A DNA stretch of 38,850 nt from Nitrospirota bacterium (GCA_040756155.1 JBFLZU010000121.1:1-38850); one strand, 5' to 3'; numbered from the stretch's first letter, positions 20,364 through 29,379 are shown. The notes: generated from the sequence alone by a model not told the origin. Made by a program: numbers and translations.

Positions 20364-21449
20364 TCAATCTCCTCCCTTATCAGAGCTCTCCTCCAGTTTC
20401 TTTATCCGCTCTTCCAATTCTTTCAATTTTTTCCTCAGCTCCGGAAGTCTTGTAAAGATGGTACTTGCCTTTAGCCAGTCTTTATGTGATATCGCAGGGC
20501 TACCAGATACAATCTCACCTGGCTCAACATCCTTTGCAACCCCAGACTGCGCACCAACAACCGCTCTACTCCCTATCTTTACATGATCAACGACACCTAC
20601 CTGACCTGCCAGTGTCACATGGTCTCCAAGCTCAGTACTTCCTGATATACCTACCTGTGCTATAATGATAGAGTCCTCACCGATTATAACATTATGGGCT
20701 ACCTGGACGAGATTATCTATCTTTGTCCCTCTTTTTATCACAGTATTTCCAAGTGTTCCTCTATCAACAGTAACACATGCACCTATCTCTACATCATCTT
20801 CTATTACCACCCCACCAATCTGTGGTATCTTGTAATGCCTTCCATTTTCTGTTACATATCCAAACCCATCACTGCCGATAACAGAACCACTGTGAATTAT
20901 CACACCACTGCCTATTATGACACCTTCTCTTATCGATACATTCGGGTAAATAATGGTGTCATCTCCAATCCTTGAGTTATTTCCTACATATACTCCTGGA
21001 TAGAGTATTACACCATTTCCTATCTCTGCCCCATTACAAATGATAACAAAAGGGTGTATGGATACATCTCTCCCTATTATAGCACTTTTACTAATCATGG
21101 CTTTATCACTTATCCCTGTAGGTATGTATGGAGGGGTACTGAAAAGTTCAAGAATCTGTGCAAATGCATAATGTGGATTTTTTACGAGCAGAACAGATAT
21201 GGAATGCCCTTTTTCTCTGAACGATTCTACGACCTTCTGTGGGTCTTCAATCTCTCTTGAAATTATTACAGCAGTAGGATTACTTCTATAAAGTTCAGAA
21301 AGGTATCGTGGACTCGATACAAAGGTTATACTTCCATGAGAGGCATCTTTAACGCTTGAGACCCTGTTGATTTCAATCTCAGCGTCACCGATAACCTCTC
21401 CTCCGATGATCTCTGCTAAATCTTTTAATCTCCTCGCTGCACTCTCCAC
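20364..21449 (-). CDS. lpxD: UDP-3-O-(3-hydroxyacyl)glucosamine N-acyltransferase LpxD
   Basis: Adds the second acyl chain, to the 2-amino group of the lipid A precursor. The 361-residue protein has the N-terminal uridine-binding domain (1-100), then hexapeptide repeats with GSDGFGY and the catalytic His region VQVAHNVIIG, and a C-terminal helix rich in Lys and Glu (330-355). Lies between ompH and fabZ as in many Gram-negative genomes. Confidence 0.95.
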   Translation of the reverse strand: MESAARRLKDLAEIIGGEVIGDAEIEINRVSSVKDASHGSITFVSSPRYLSELYRSNPTAVIISREIEDPQKVVESFREKGHSISVLLVKNPHYAFAQILELFSTPPYIPTGISDKAMISKSAIIGRDVSIHPFVIICNGAEIGNGVILYPGVYVGNNSRIGDDTIIYPNVSIREGVIIGSGVIIHSGSVIGSDGFGYVTENGRHYKIPQIGGVVIEDDVEIGACVTVDRGTLGNTVIKRGTKIDNLVQVAHNVIIGEDSIIIAQVGISGSTELGDHVTLAGQVGVVDHVKIGSRAVVGAQSGVAKDVEPGEIVSGSPAISHKDWLKASTIFTRLPELRKKLKELEERIKKLEESSDKGGD

Positions 21450-21489
21450 CTTAATATCCTACCACCAATGCTTCGCGATCTTCGATTCC

Positions 21490-22020
21490 TCATTTCTTTT
21501 TTGTCTCGTTAATTATCTTTATTACTCTATCTGTAAGGTTAACCGATGGAGAACCATACAGTATTATGCCCTCGGCGTGTTCAAAGATCATAGTGTATCC
21601 CTCATCCTTACCAATCCTATTTACCACCGTTCTGAGTTCTCTGAGGATCTCTGAAGTCAACTCCATCTCTTTTTTCTGCACCTCCTCCTGTGAATCCCTG
21701 AGTAACCTCTGATAATCCCTCATTTCTCTTTCTAATGTATCTTCTTTCTTCTTTTTCGCCTCTGCTGAGAGAACTGCCTTCTGTCTGTCAATCTCTGTCT
21801 TCAATCGATCTATCTCTTTTTCCTTCTCATTTATCCCTTTCTGTTTCGAGGCAATAATATCTTCCATCTGTTTTTTTGCATTTTTCCCTGCCTCTGATTC
21901 GTTCAATGCCCTCTGAAGGTTTATATAACCTATTTTAATGGTCTCCGCTGTCAATACTGGTGTATTGACCAGTAACACCACCACTACAAATAATAGAACA
22001 ATCACTAATCTTCTCACCAT
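21490..22020 (-). CDS. skp: OmpH/Skp-type periplasmic chaperone
   Basis: Holds unfolded outer-membrane proteins on the way to BamA. The 176-residue protein has a cleavable signal (hydrophobic 5-20, likely cut after VLTA at 25), a short strand region IGYINLQRALNES, and a long Lys/Glu-rich coiled coil (about 45-125), the tentacle of Skp. Immediately follows bamA in the operon. Confidence 0.9.
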   Translation of the reverse strand: MVRRLVIVLLFVVVVLLVNTPVLTAETIKIGYINLQRALNESEAGKNAKKQMEDIIASKQKGINEKEKEIDRLKTEIDRQKAVLSAEAKKKKEDTLEREMRDYQRLLRDSQEEVQKKEMELTSEILRELRTVVNRIGKDEGYTMIFEHAEGIILYGSPSVNLTDRVIKIINETKKK

Positions 22021-22041
22021 TTACCCCCTGTAGAATATCTC

Positions 22042-22117
22042 AGGATTAAAGGATTAAAGGGCTAAGGGGTAAGCAACTTATACCTTAATCCTTACCCCTT
22101 ACTCCTTACTCCTGTAG
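22042..22117. repeat. Two short tandem arrays in the bamA-ompH gap
   Basis: Bases 22083-22117 hold five heptamers: CCTTAAT, CCTTACC, CCTTACT twice, CCTGTAG (coding strand AGTAAGG theme). Bases 22042-22072 hold AGGATTAA twice, AGGGCTAA and GGGGTAA. TAAGGGGTAAG (22063-22073) and CTTACCCCTTA (22091-22101) are inverse complements, so the two arrays can pair into a hairpin. Confidence 0.7.
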
Positions 22118-22118
22118 T

Positions 22119-24368
22119 TTAGAAGAATGTTCCGAAACTAAATTCAATTTTGCTTCCAGATTCTCCTGCTTTTCTGTCTAACTTTCTACCCCACTCAAGG
22201 CGTATAGGACCGATAGGGGATATCCAGCGTATACCTGCACCTGCAGATCTCCTCAATTTTGATAGTTTTGTCATCGATTCTCCCTCTCCGAAACCATATC
22301 CTTGATCATGGAATATAACACCTTTGAATTTTATAGCCTTTACTATCGGGAAGATATATTCAAAATTGAAGATAAGTTCCTTTACGCCTCCGATCTTTTC
22401 TCCTGCGGCATCTTTCGCACTCGCCTCACCCCAGCCGAATCCCCTGACTGTGCCCAATCCACCTACATAAAACCTCTCATAGAGAGGAAGTTTTTTATTC
22501 CTCAATCCATCCGCATATCCAACAATTCCTCTCGCAAGGAATGTTGTATCAAGCGGAAGAGGGAAATACCACCCAGTTTCACCTATAGTCTTATAGAAAT
22601 AGTTGTCTCCACCCAGTCCTGCATACATAATATAAATACTGTTGCGTGAACCCCTCGTTGGATCAATATAGTTATCCCTGCTATCCCTCACAAGGTCCCA
22701 GCCGATTGAACTCGTTGTTTTTTTACCTTCCTGCTCTCTAATTGTACTCGATGCACCAGCCGCTATATCAAATATTTCAGCCTTCTCATAATTGTATGTA
22801 ATACTGCTACTTACATATTCAGTAAAACTCTTACCGAGTGAAAGCTCAAGACCACTCGCCTTTCTTTTATAGTCTATAAACTGTCTTTCCTGTTTGTATA
22901 AACTTGTGCCTGCAGAGATTGGTTTGTCCATAAGCCATGGTTCACGGAAACTGAGGACATAGTTTTTTCTCCGTTTACCAAATTCACCCCTGAATCTTAA
23001 CTTCTGTCCTGTACCCTCAACATTTGCCTGTGCTACCTCTGCTGTGGCAATAAAACGGTCAATATTACTGTATCCACCACCAACACTCACAGACCCTGTT
23101 GGCCTCTCCTTAACATTTATATGGATATCCATTACATCTTCAGCTGGTTTTGCCTCAGGGATCATATCTACCGATTCAAAATAATTGAGGTTATTTATCC
23201 TATCGTAGCTACGTCTCATAAGTTTTGTGTTGAAAAGATCGCCCTCATCAAGCCTCATCTCCCTTCTTATGACTTTATCCCTTGTGGTTGTGTTCCCTGA
23301 GATGGTAATCCTTCCAACCTTTACAGGGCTCCCTTCTTTTATATCGAGCGTTATGTTCATCGTCTTTGTCTCTTTATCCGTAGTAATCAATGGGGTAATA
23401 TCAACAAGGGCATGACCCTTTTCTGAGTATGCATCTGTGAGAGAGGAAATATCTCCCTGCATTGTCTCACGGCTGAATGGCTTACCTTCTTTTATCTTTA
23501 TAAGCTTCCTGATCTCCTGAGTGGTGAGAACCTTATTCCCCTGCATCTTTATCTCTTTTACCCTGAACTGTTCACCTTCATCTATCTTTATTGTTATATA
23601 CATCTCTCTGCCATCTTTGCTCAGGGTTATTCTTGGCTCTTCTACCGCAACCTGGATGTAACCCTTATTATAATATACTGATTTAATCCTCTCGATATCT
23701 GCTGCCATCTCATCTTTCTTATATATACCTGATGAATCAATCCATGAAAAGAGCCAGCGTTTCCTGGTCTTCATAGCCTTTTTAATTTCTTTTTCTTTAA
23801 TAGCCTTATTCCCTTCGATAATAATGTCTTTTATCTTAACCTTAGGACCCTCCTCTATCAGGTATGTGAGGGTTACTTCCTCTCTGGAGATACTCTTTAC
23901 AACAGGTGTAATCTTTGCATGGTAGTAACCTTCTTCCTGATAAAGTGCAGCAATTCTGTCTGTGTTGTTGGCTATAAGGGATTGATTTAATACTTCCCCT
24001 GGCTTAATAGTTATCTTTCCCACGAGGGTTTCGGTATCAATCTTCTTATTACCTTCTAATCGAACACTGGTTATGGTTGGTTTTTCTATTACTTTGAATA
24101 TGAGCTTGATCCCACCCTCAAAACCCTCAGTCTCTACAGTAATATCATCAAAGTATCCTATCTCATATATTGCCTTAACATCATCAGCAATCCTCTCTAC
24201 AGAAAATGTATCACCAACCTTTGTCTTTATCTTTGATTTTATAGTTGCTTTCTCGATCTTCCTGTTTCCCTGGACATCTATCATCTTAACCTTTATGGCG
24301 TCTTTCTGTGCCATGGCTATAGAACTATATAAAAAAAGCGGTATAAAAAAGATTATTACATGTTTCAT
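22119..24368 (-). CDS. bamA: Outer membrane protein assembly factor BamA
   Basis: Central subunit of the beta-barrel assembly machine in the outer membrane. From ATG 24368 the protein has 749 residues: a signal peptide ending SSIAMA, five POTRA domains (about 25-420) and a C-terminal 16-strand barrel ending in phenylalanine (FSFGTFF), as expected for outer-membrane proteins. The VRGFGWGEAS motif near the C-terminus is the conserved loop-6 VRGF/Y signature. The start at 24386 is possible but lies in the -10 region of the predicted promoter. First gene of the lipid A operon. Confidence 0.95.
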   Translation of the reverse strand: MKHVIIFFIPLFLYSSIAMAQKDAIKVKMIDVQGNRKIEKATIKSKIKTKVGDTFSVERIADDVKAIYEIGYFDDITVETEGFEGGIKLIFKVIEKPTITSVRLEGNKKIDTETLVGKITIKPGEVLNQSLIANNTDRIAALYQEEGYYHAKITPVVKSISREEVTLTYLIEEGPKVKIKDIIIEGNKAIKEKEIKKAMKTRKRWLFSWIDSSGIYKKDEMAADIERIKSVYYNKGYIQVAVEEPRITLSKDGREMYITIKIDEGEQFRVKEIKMQGNKVLTTQEIRKLIKIKEGKPFSRETMQGDISSLTDAYSEKGHALVDITPLITTDKETKTMNITLDIKEGSPVKVGRITISGNTTTRDKVIRREMRLDEGDLFNTKLMRRSYDRINNLNYFESVDMIPEAKPAEDVMDIHINVKERPTGSVSVGGGYSNIDRFIATAEVAQANVEGTGQKLRFRGEFGKRRKNYVLSFREPWLMDKPISAGTSLYKQERQFIDYKRKASGLELSLGKSFTEYVSSSITYNYEKAEIFDIAAGASSTIREQEGKKTTSSIGWDLVRDSRDNYIDPTRGSRNSIYIMYAGLGGDNYFYKTIGETGWYFPLPLDTTFLARGIVGYADGLRNKKLPLYERFYVGGLGTVRGFGWGEASAKDAAGEKIGGVKELIFNFEYIFPIVKAIKFKGVIFHDQGYGFGEGESMTKLSKLRRSAGAGIRWISPIGPIRLEWGRKLDRKAGESGSKIEFSFGTFF

Positions 24369-24376
24369 TTCGGCGT

Positions 24377-24405
24377 AGTATAACATCCACTATCACGACT
24401 GTAAA
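24377..24405 (-). promoter_or_regulatory. bamA operon promoter, start predicted at the ATG
   Basis: Minus strand TTTACA (24400-24405), 17-nt spacer, TATACT (24377-24382). The expected +1 is 24370, two bases before the ATG at 24368; there is no Shine-Dalgarno. Another candidate for a leaderless message. Confidence 0.6.
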
Positions 24406-24423
24406 GAAAAAACAAATCTCTAT

Positions 24424-25134
24424 CTAACTCTCTCCTAAATATGCCTTCCTTATCCTGTTATCCCTGAGGAGATCAGAGGCATTACCCTCCATAACTATCT
24501 TACCTGTCTCTATTACATATCCCCTTTGAGCGAGCTTCAACGCTGCATTTGCATTCTGTTCAACGAGAAGTATTGTAACACCCTCTCTGTTTATATCTTT
24601 GATTATCCTGAATATCTTATTCACTATAATTGGCGCCAGTCCCAGAGAAGGTTCATCCATAAGAAGCATCTTTGGTTTAGACATTAAAGCCCTTCCAATA
24701 GAAAGCACCTGTTGTTCACCACCACTCAGAGTTCCACCTAACTGTCTCTGTCTCTCTTTGAGAACAGGGAAAAGATCAAATACCCATTTCATTGTCTCTT
24801 CGATAAGGTTTTCCTGTCCCTTCCAGATAAAAGCACCCATTTCAAGATTCTCCCTGACAGTAAGCCTCGAGAAAATGCGTCTTCCTTCAGGGACATGAGA
24901 TATACCAAGCTCTACGACCCTGTGTGGTGGTAAATAATGGATTTGTTTATCCATAAAAGATATAGTCCCATTCTGAGGTTTGATGACTCCGGATATAGTC
25001 ATAAGGGTAGTAGTCTTACCTGCACCATTGCTACCTATGAGGCAGACGATCTCCCCTTCATTGACCTTTATATCTATACCTTTCAACGCCTCAATAGGAC
25101 CATAGAATGTATGAATGCCTTCTACTGTTAGCAT
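24424..25134 (-). CDS. livF: Branched-chain amino acid ABC transporter ATPase LivF
   Basis: Cytoplasmic ATPase of the Liv importer. 236 residues with Walker A GSNGAGKTT, signature LSGGEQQVLSIGRAL, Walker B LLMDEPSLGLAP and switch His replaced by the LivF-typical LLVEQNANAAL. ATG 25134 is not preceded by a Shine-Dalgarno: a MITE-like element ends 9 nt upstream and has separated the gene from livG. Last gene of livKHMGF. Confidence 0.93.
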   Translation of the reverse strand: MLTVEGIHTFYGPIEALKGIDIKVNEGEIVCLIGSNGAGKTTTLMTISGVIKPQNGTISFMDKQIHYLPPHRVVELGISHVPEGRRIFSRLTVRENLEMGAFIWKGQENLIEETMKWVFDLFPVLKERQRQLGGTLSGGEQQVLSIGRALMSKPKMLLMDEPSLGLAPIIVNKIFRIIKDINREGVTILLVEQNANAALKLAQRGYVIETGKIVMEGNASDLLRDNRIRKAYLGES

Positions 25135-25143
25135 ACACTTGAG

Positions 25144-25323
25144 GCTGTTGCCGAACCCTTTGAGCGAAATTAGAGGATTTTTGGTAACAAATCCTGGCGA
25201 AGTGGAAGATAAGCAATTTCAACTGTTTGAGCCCGAAGGGCGAGTTTTGAAATTGCCTGTAACGAGCCATTGGATTTGTCAAAAATTCTCTTTAAAAAGC
25301 GAAAGGGATGTTCGGCAACAAGC
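25144..25323. mobile_element. MITE-like 180-bp imperfect inverted repeat between livG and livF
   Basis: The ends GCTGTTGCCGAAC (25144-25156) and GTTCGGCAACAAGC (25310-25323) are inverted copies with one indel. Complementarity continues inwards through GGATTTTTGG.AACAAATCC against GGATTTGTCAAAAATTC, to the central stem GCAATTTCAA (25213-25222) / TTGAAATTGC (25247-25256) around GCCCGAAGGGC. It encodes nothing of note. The whole livG-livF gap consists of this element. Confidence 0.7.
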
Positions 25324-25330
25324 TCCTTTC

Positions 25331-26095
25331 TCAGTGCACCTCTTTTCCCAGATAAGCTTCTATTACCTTTGGATCCTTCTGTATCTCCAGAGGAAGCCCT
25401 TCTGCTATCTTTGACCCATGGTCAAGAACCATAACACTGTCCGATATACCCATAACCACTTTCATGTCATGTTCAATCAGTATAACGGTAATCCCTCTAT
25501 CCCTTATGGTCTGGATCAAACCCATTAAATCAGCAGTCTCCTGTGGATTCATTCCTGCAGCAGGCTCATCAAGTAGCAGAAGTCTTGGGTTCATTGCAAG
25601 CGCCCTTGCTATCTCCAGACGCCTCTGTAAACCATATGGAAGGTTTCTTGCCCATGTATTAGCATAAGGCAGTATACCAACAAAATTGAGTATCTCAAGT
25701 GACCTGTCAAGAAGATTTTTCTCCTCTTCCTTGAATATCGCTGTTCGAAGGAAGGCTCCAAGGGCTCGTGTAGGAAGAAGTCTATGCCCTCCAACCATCA
25801 CATTCTCAAGGGTTGTCATCTCACCGAAAAGCCTTATATTCTGGAATGTTCTTGCTATACCCTTTTTTGCGATTTGATGTGTTCTTAGTCTAACAATATT
25901 TTCGCCATTGAATGTAACCCATCCCTTTGTAGGTGAAATAATCCCGGTAAGGCAATTAAAGAGTGTTGTCTTGCCAGCACCATTTGGTCCAATAATGCTC
26001 AGTATCATTCCATCTTTCACCTTGAAATCTACATCCTCAAGTGCCCTGAGACCACCAAAGACCTTTGTGAGGTCTTTTACCTCAAGTAAAAACAT
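25331..26095 (-). CDS. livG: Branched-chain amino acid ABC transporter ATPase LivG
   Basis: 254-residue ATPase partner of LivF. Walker A GPNGAGKTT, Q-loop TFQNIRLF typical of LivG, signature NLPYGLQRRLEIARAL, Walker B LLLLDEPAAGMNP and switch IEHDM. The C-terminal extension (LEIQKDPKVIEAYLG) is characteristic of the branched-chain amino acid family. Located 29 nt after livM. Confidence 0.94.
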   Translation of the reverse strand: MFLLEVKDLTKVFGGLRALEDVDFKVKDGMILSIIGPNGAGKTTLFNCLTGIISPTKGWVTFNGENIVRLRTHQIAKKGIARTFQNIRLFGEMTTLENVMVGGHRLLPTRALGAFLRTAIFKEEEKNLLDRSLEILNFVGILPYANTWARNLPYGLQRRLEIARALAMNPRLLLLDEPAAGMNPQETADLMGLIQTIRDRGITVILIEHDMKVVMGISDSVMVLDHGSKIAEGLPLEIQKDPKVIEAYLGKEVH

Positions 26096-26124
26096 TTAAG
26101 ACTCCCCCGCTTCTTTCATCTCGA

Positions 26125-27270
26125 TCATCTTCTTAGTGGTGTCCCCAAAAAGTCCAAAGAAGACTTTTTGGGGTGCCCCTTTCCACCAAATAAACCCTGC
26201 GGTCTGAAGACCATAAATAATATCAGGACAGCGCCGACTGCAAGCATTCTATAAGATTCAATACCCCTGAATACCTCAGGGAGTAAAACCAAAATGATGG
26301 CTCCTGCTATAGAGCCAGGTATACTCCCTAAGCCTCCTAAAATAACCATGCAGAGGATGATTATTGATTCAAAGAATGTAAAACTCTCAGGCGAGACAAA
26401 TCTCATCTTTGATGCAAAAAAGACCCCAGCTAAACCTGCCCACAATGCTCCAAAAGCAAAGGCAAGGAGCTTCATTCTGAATGTATTGATACCCATACAT
26501 TCCGCTGCTATTTCGTCTTCTCTTATAGACACCCATGCCCGTCCAATCCTGGAGTTATTTATACGATAGACAGCCACGACGGTGAACATGACAAAGAACA
26601 ACATCAGATAATAAAGATGAACTGGTTGATCGAACCTCAAAGAGCCGATAACAGGGGGGGCAATATTCGGTATTCCATTTGGACCACCTGTAACACTATC
26701 CCAGTTATTCAGTATAAGATGCACTATCTCACCGAATCCGAGTGTAACTATAGCAAGATAATCTCCTCTTAGACGAAGTGCAGGAAAACCAAGCAAAACA
26801 CCTGAAATAGCTGATATAGCCATACCTGCTGGCAGTGCTGACCAGAAGGGAATATTCAAATAAGTTGAAAGGATGGCATAGGTATAGGCACCAACAGCAT
26901 AAAAAGCAACAAAACCAAGATTTAAAAGTCCAGCAAGCCCTACCACAACATTTAAACCTATCGCTAATATTACATAAATGCCTGCAAGTGTTACGATATC
27001 GAGCCAGTAATTATTTGCAACAAGTGGAAAAGCAATTAGTAGGACTGCCATCACAGTTATGTAAACCCTTCTATCCTTTGACTCAAGAAATCCTCCTATT
27101 ACCTGTATCCTGTGAGATAAATTAAATATGCCCGACTCTGATATTCTCCTGATGGGCATCCAGAGCATCCACCCAATGAGTATAGCAAGAGCGAGATAAA
27201 GCCCCTTCAATCCCATAAATGGGATTGCTATAAACCCAAACCAGAGTGCAGCTATCAAGATCGTCTTCAT
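26125..27270 (-). CDS. livM: Branched-chain amino acid ABC transporter permease LivM
   Basis: Inner-membrane permease of 381 residues. An N-terminal region with two or three extra helices (1-90) precedes the core with GIYVILAIGLNVVVGLAGLLNLG and EAA-like AGVFFASKMRFVSPESFTF. The protein would normally end shortly after the family tail FRPQGLFG; here it runs on through GHPKKSSLDFLGTPLRR, encoded by palindrome copy C. The tail is probably a harmless cytoplasmic extension. Confidence 0.93.
   Translation of the reverse strand: MKTILIAALWFGFIAIPFMGLKGLYLALAILIGWMLWMPIRRISESGIFNLSHRIQVIGGFLESKDRRVYITVMAVLLIAFPLVANNYWLDIVTLAGIYVILAIGLNVVVGLAGLLNLGFVAFYAVGAYTYAILSTYLNIPFWSALPAGMAISAISGVLLGFPALRLRGDYLAIVTLGFGEIVHLILNNWDSVTGGPNGIPNIAPPVIGSLRFDQPVHLYYLMLFFVMFTVVAVYRINNSRIGRAWVSIREDEIAAECMGINTFRMKLLAFAFGALWAGLAGVFFASKMRFVSPESFTFFESIIILCMVILGGLGSIPGSIAGAIILVLLPEVFRGIESYRMLAVGAVLILFMVFRPQGLFGGKGHPKKSSLDFLGTPLRR
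26138..26179. repeat. CCCCAAAAA-type palindrome, copy C, in the livM 3-prime end
   Basis: Perfect 12-bp arms CCCCAAAAAGTC (26143-26154) and GACTTTTTGGGG (26162-26173) around a 7-nt loop, with outer GGTGT and TGCCCC. Translated in livM as HPKKSSLDFLGTP, the same frame as copy B. Confidence 0.85.
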
Positions 27271-27327
27271 GCGAGATTCACCTAATTTTGTATTGACTGC
27301 AAAACTGTATCACCGCAGCACTTTCTT

Positions 27328-28230
27328 TTATGCCTTCTCCACCACCTGCCTGCCAAGTAGCCCTGCTGGTCTTAAAAGGAGTATTATTATCAATAACCCG
27401 AAGGCAAATGCATCCTTATACTCACTTGAGATGTAACTGGCACAGAGGCTTTCTACCAATCCAAGTATAACCCCGCCCAGCATTGCTCCAGGTATACTCC
27501 CTATCCCACCGAGTACTGCAGCAGTGAATGCCTTGATCCCTGCTACATAACCAATAAAGTAGTTCACAAGTCCATAATACATAGCCACCATAACACCTGC
27601 TGCGGCGGCAAGTGCAGAGCCTATTATAAAGGTTATAGAGATAACTGTATCTATGTTTATACCCACCAATGATGCCATCCTTTTATCGAGGGCGGTAGCC
27701 CTCATAGCCTTTCCAATCCTTGTTCTGGTTACAAAAAGATGAAGACAGAACATAAGTAATACAGATACAGCAATTATAAACACCTGAAGATATGTTACTC
27801 GTGCATTGAATATATTGAACCCCTCGATGGAGAAAACCCCTGGAAAGACCTTATCTGTTGCGCCCTGAGTAAGCATAACAAAATTCTGGAGAAATATAGA
27901 GACACCGATAGCACTGATAAGTGGTGAAAGTCTTGGTGCGTTTCTTAATGGTTTATAGGCAACCTTCTCCATGGTAAACCCATATGAGGAGACAAAAAAC
28001 ATTGAGACAACCATTGCAATCAGAATAGATATGAAAGGATTATCTATGGTGAACCCGATCGCGGTAAGATAACCGATAACAATAATACTGATATATGCAC
28101 CTATCATGTATATCTCACCATGTGCGAAGTTTATAAGTTCGAGGATACCATAAACCATGGTGTAGCCGAGGGCGATAAGTGCATATACAGCACCAAGTGT
28201 AAGTCCGTTAATAATTTGCTGGAGAAGCAT
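27328..28230 (-). CDS. livH: Branched-chain amino acid ABC transporter permease LivH
   Basis: 300-residue inner-membrane permease with about eight helices. Starts with the typical LQQIINGLTLGAVYALIALGYTMVYG and carries ELINFAHGEIYMIGAY and GGIGSIPGAMLGG, the conserved LivH segments. Starts 3 nt after the livK stop codon. Confidence 0.94.
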   Translation of the reverse strand: MLLQQIINGLTLGAVYALIALGYTMVYGILELINFAHGEIYMIGAYISIIVIGYLTAIGFTIDNPFISILIAMVVSMFFVSSYGFTMEKVAYKPLRNAPRLSPLISAIGVSIFLQNFVMLTQGATDKVFPGVFSIEGFNIFNARVTYLQVFIIAVSVLLMFCLHLFVTRTRIGKAMRATALDKRMASLVGINIDTVISITFIIGSALAAAAGVMVAMYYGLVNYFIGYVAGIKAFTAAVLGGIGSIPGAMLGGVILGLVESLCASYISSEYKDAFAFGLLIIILLLRPAGLLGRQVVEKA

Positions 28231-28233
28231 TAG

Positions 28234-29379
28234 TTATTTATATTCTACAAATTTCCCATCTTTTGTTATCCAGACAACATAAGGCGATACTGTCACATCA
28301 CCCTTTTTGTCAAATTTGATGGTTCCGAGTGCCCCCTTGAATTCGAGGGTGTGGAGTTTCTCTGAGACCTTATTCCCATCAGTTGTACCTGCCTCTTTTA
28401 TTGCTGTTAATAGTATATTGGTAGCATCATAGGCATAGATTGAGTATGGACCATGGGGACCGTAAAGTCTGTTGTAGTTTTCAAGAAACCTTTTTGCGGT
28501 GGGAATATTCATCGGGTCGGGACTGAAGGTAAGGTATGTGCCTTCAGCAGATGGTCCTGCTATCTCAATAAACTTTGGGTCGATAACGCCATCTCCGCTC
28601 ATGAATGGAGACTTAAGAGCAAGCTCCCTTGCCTGTTTAACAAGAAGCCCTGCCTCAGGATATATACCTCCGAAATAGATGAGTTGTGGCTCTTTTCTCT
28701 TAACAGCAGTAAGAACAGCCTTAAAATCCTTATCACCCTGAATTATGCCACCATAATAGAGAACCTCTACCTTGTCTCCGAGTGACTGCTTGAATTCAGC
28801 AGCAAGCCCCTGTCCGTAAGTGGTCTTATCGTGGAGGATTGCTATCTTTTTAATCTTTAGAGTATTTATAACAAATTCTGCAGCCACCTTTCCCTGTTGA
28901 TCGTCTCTACCGCACACCCTGAAAACATTGTTATACCCTTTTTCTGTAAGTTGTGGATTTGTAGACGCCGGGGTAATCATAGGTATGCGTGCCCTGTAAT
29001 AGACATCGGATGCCGGGATTGAACAGCTACTGTTAAAATGACCTATAACACCAACCACACCTGCATTGACCATCTTGTTTGCAACCGATACAGCCTGCTT
29101 GGGATCATGTTGATCATCGCTGACCATCATCTTTATCTTTTTACCTAAAACACCACCTTTTTCATTCCATTCAGAGAGAGCGAGTTCTACTCCATTTTTA
29201 AAATCGAGTCCCATCTTTGCCTGATCCCCACTCATCGGTCCTGCAATCCCTATCTTGATAACATCTTCTTTTTTTGTGCAACCGAAAAGGAAGGTAAACA
29301 CGGAAAGTATGACAATCAGGGCACCCCCAAAAAAATAAAAGATTTTGGGGGACCCCATAATATAGATCGATCTTTTCAT
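28234..29379 (-). CDS. livK: Branched-chain amino acid binding lipoprotein LivK
   Basis: Periplasmic binding component, 381 residues, type I fold, beginning IKIGIAGPMSGDQAKMG and including YGQGLAAEF and ATNILLTAI. I start at ATG 29379, which has AGGAGG at 29386-29391; the upstream TTG is unsupported. The signal peptide is odd: a positively charged start (MKRS) is followed by MGSPKIFYFFGG, encoded by palindrome copy D, then a hydrophobic core and the lipobox LFGC with Cys34. It should be a lipoprotein, on the outer leaflet of the inner membrane or in the outer membrane. First gene of the operon; ligands may be amino acids other than Leu/Ile/Val or short amides. Confidence 0.93.
   Translation of the reverse strand: MKRSIYIMGSPKIFYFFGGALIVILSVFTFLFGCTKKEDVIKIGIAGPMSGDQAKMGLDFKNGVELALSEWNEKGGVLGKKIKMMVSDDQHDPKQAVSVANKMVNAGVVGVIGHFNSSCSIPASDVYYRARIPMITPASTNPQLTEKGYNNVFRVCGRDDQQGKVAAEFVINTLKIKKIAILHDKTTYGQGLAAEFKQSLGDKVEVLYYGGIIQGDKDFKAVLTAVKRKEPQLIYFGGIYPEAGLLVKQARELALKSPFMSGDGVIDPKFIEIAGPSAEGTYLTFSPDPMNIPTAKRFLENYNRLYGPHGPYSIYAYDATNILLTAIKEAGTTDGNKVSEKLHTLEFKGALGTIKFDKKGDVTVSPYVVWITKDGKFVEYK
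29319..29356. repeat. CCCCAAAAA-type palindrome, copy D, in the livK signal peptide
   Basis: CCCCCAAAA (29324-29332) and TTTTGGGGG (29343-29351), with outer GGG and ACCCC. Translated as GSPKIFYFFGG in the livK signal sequence. Confidence 0.8.
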
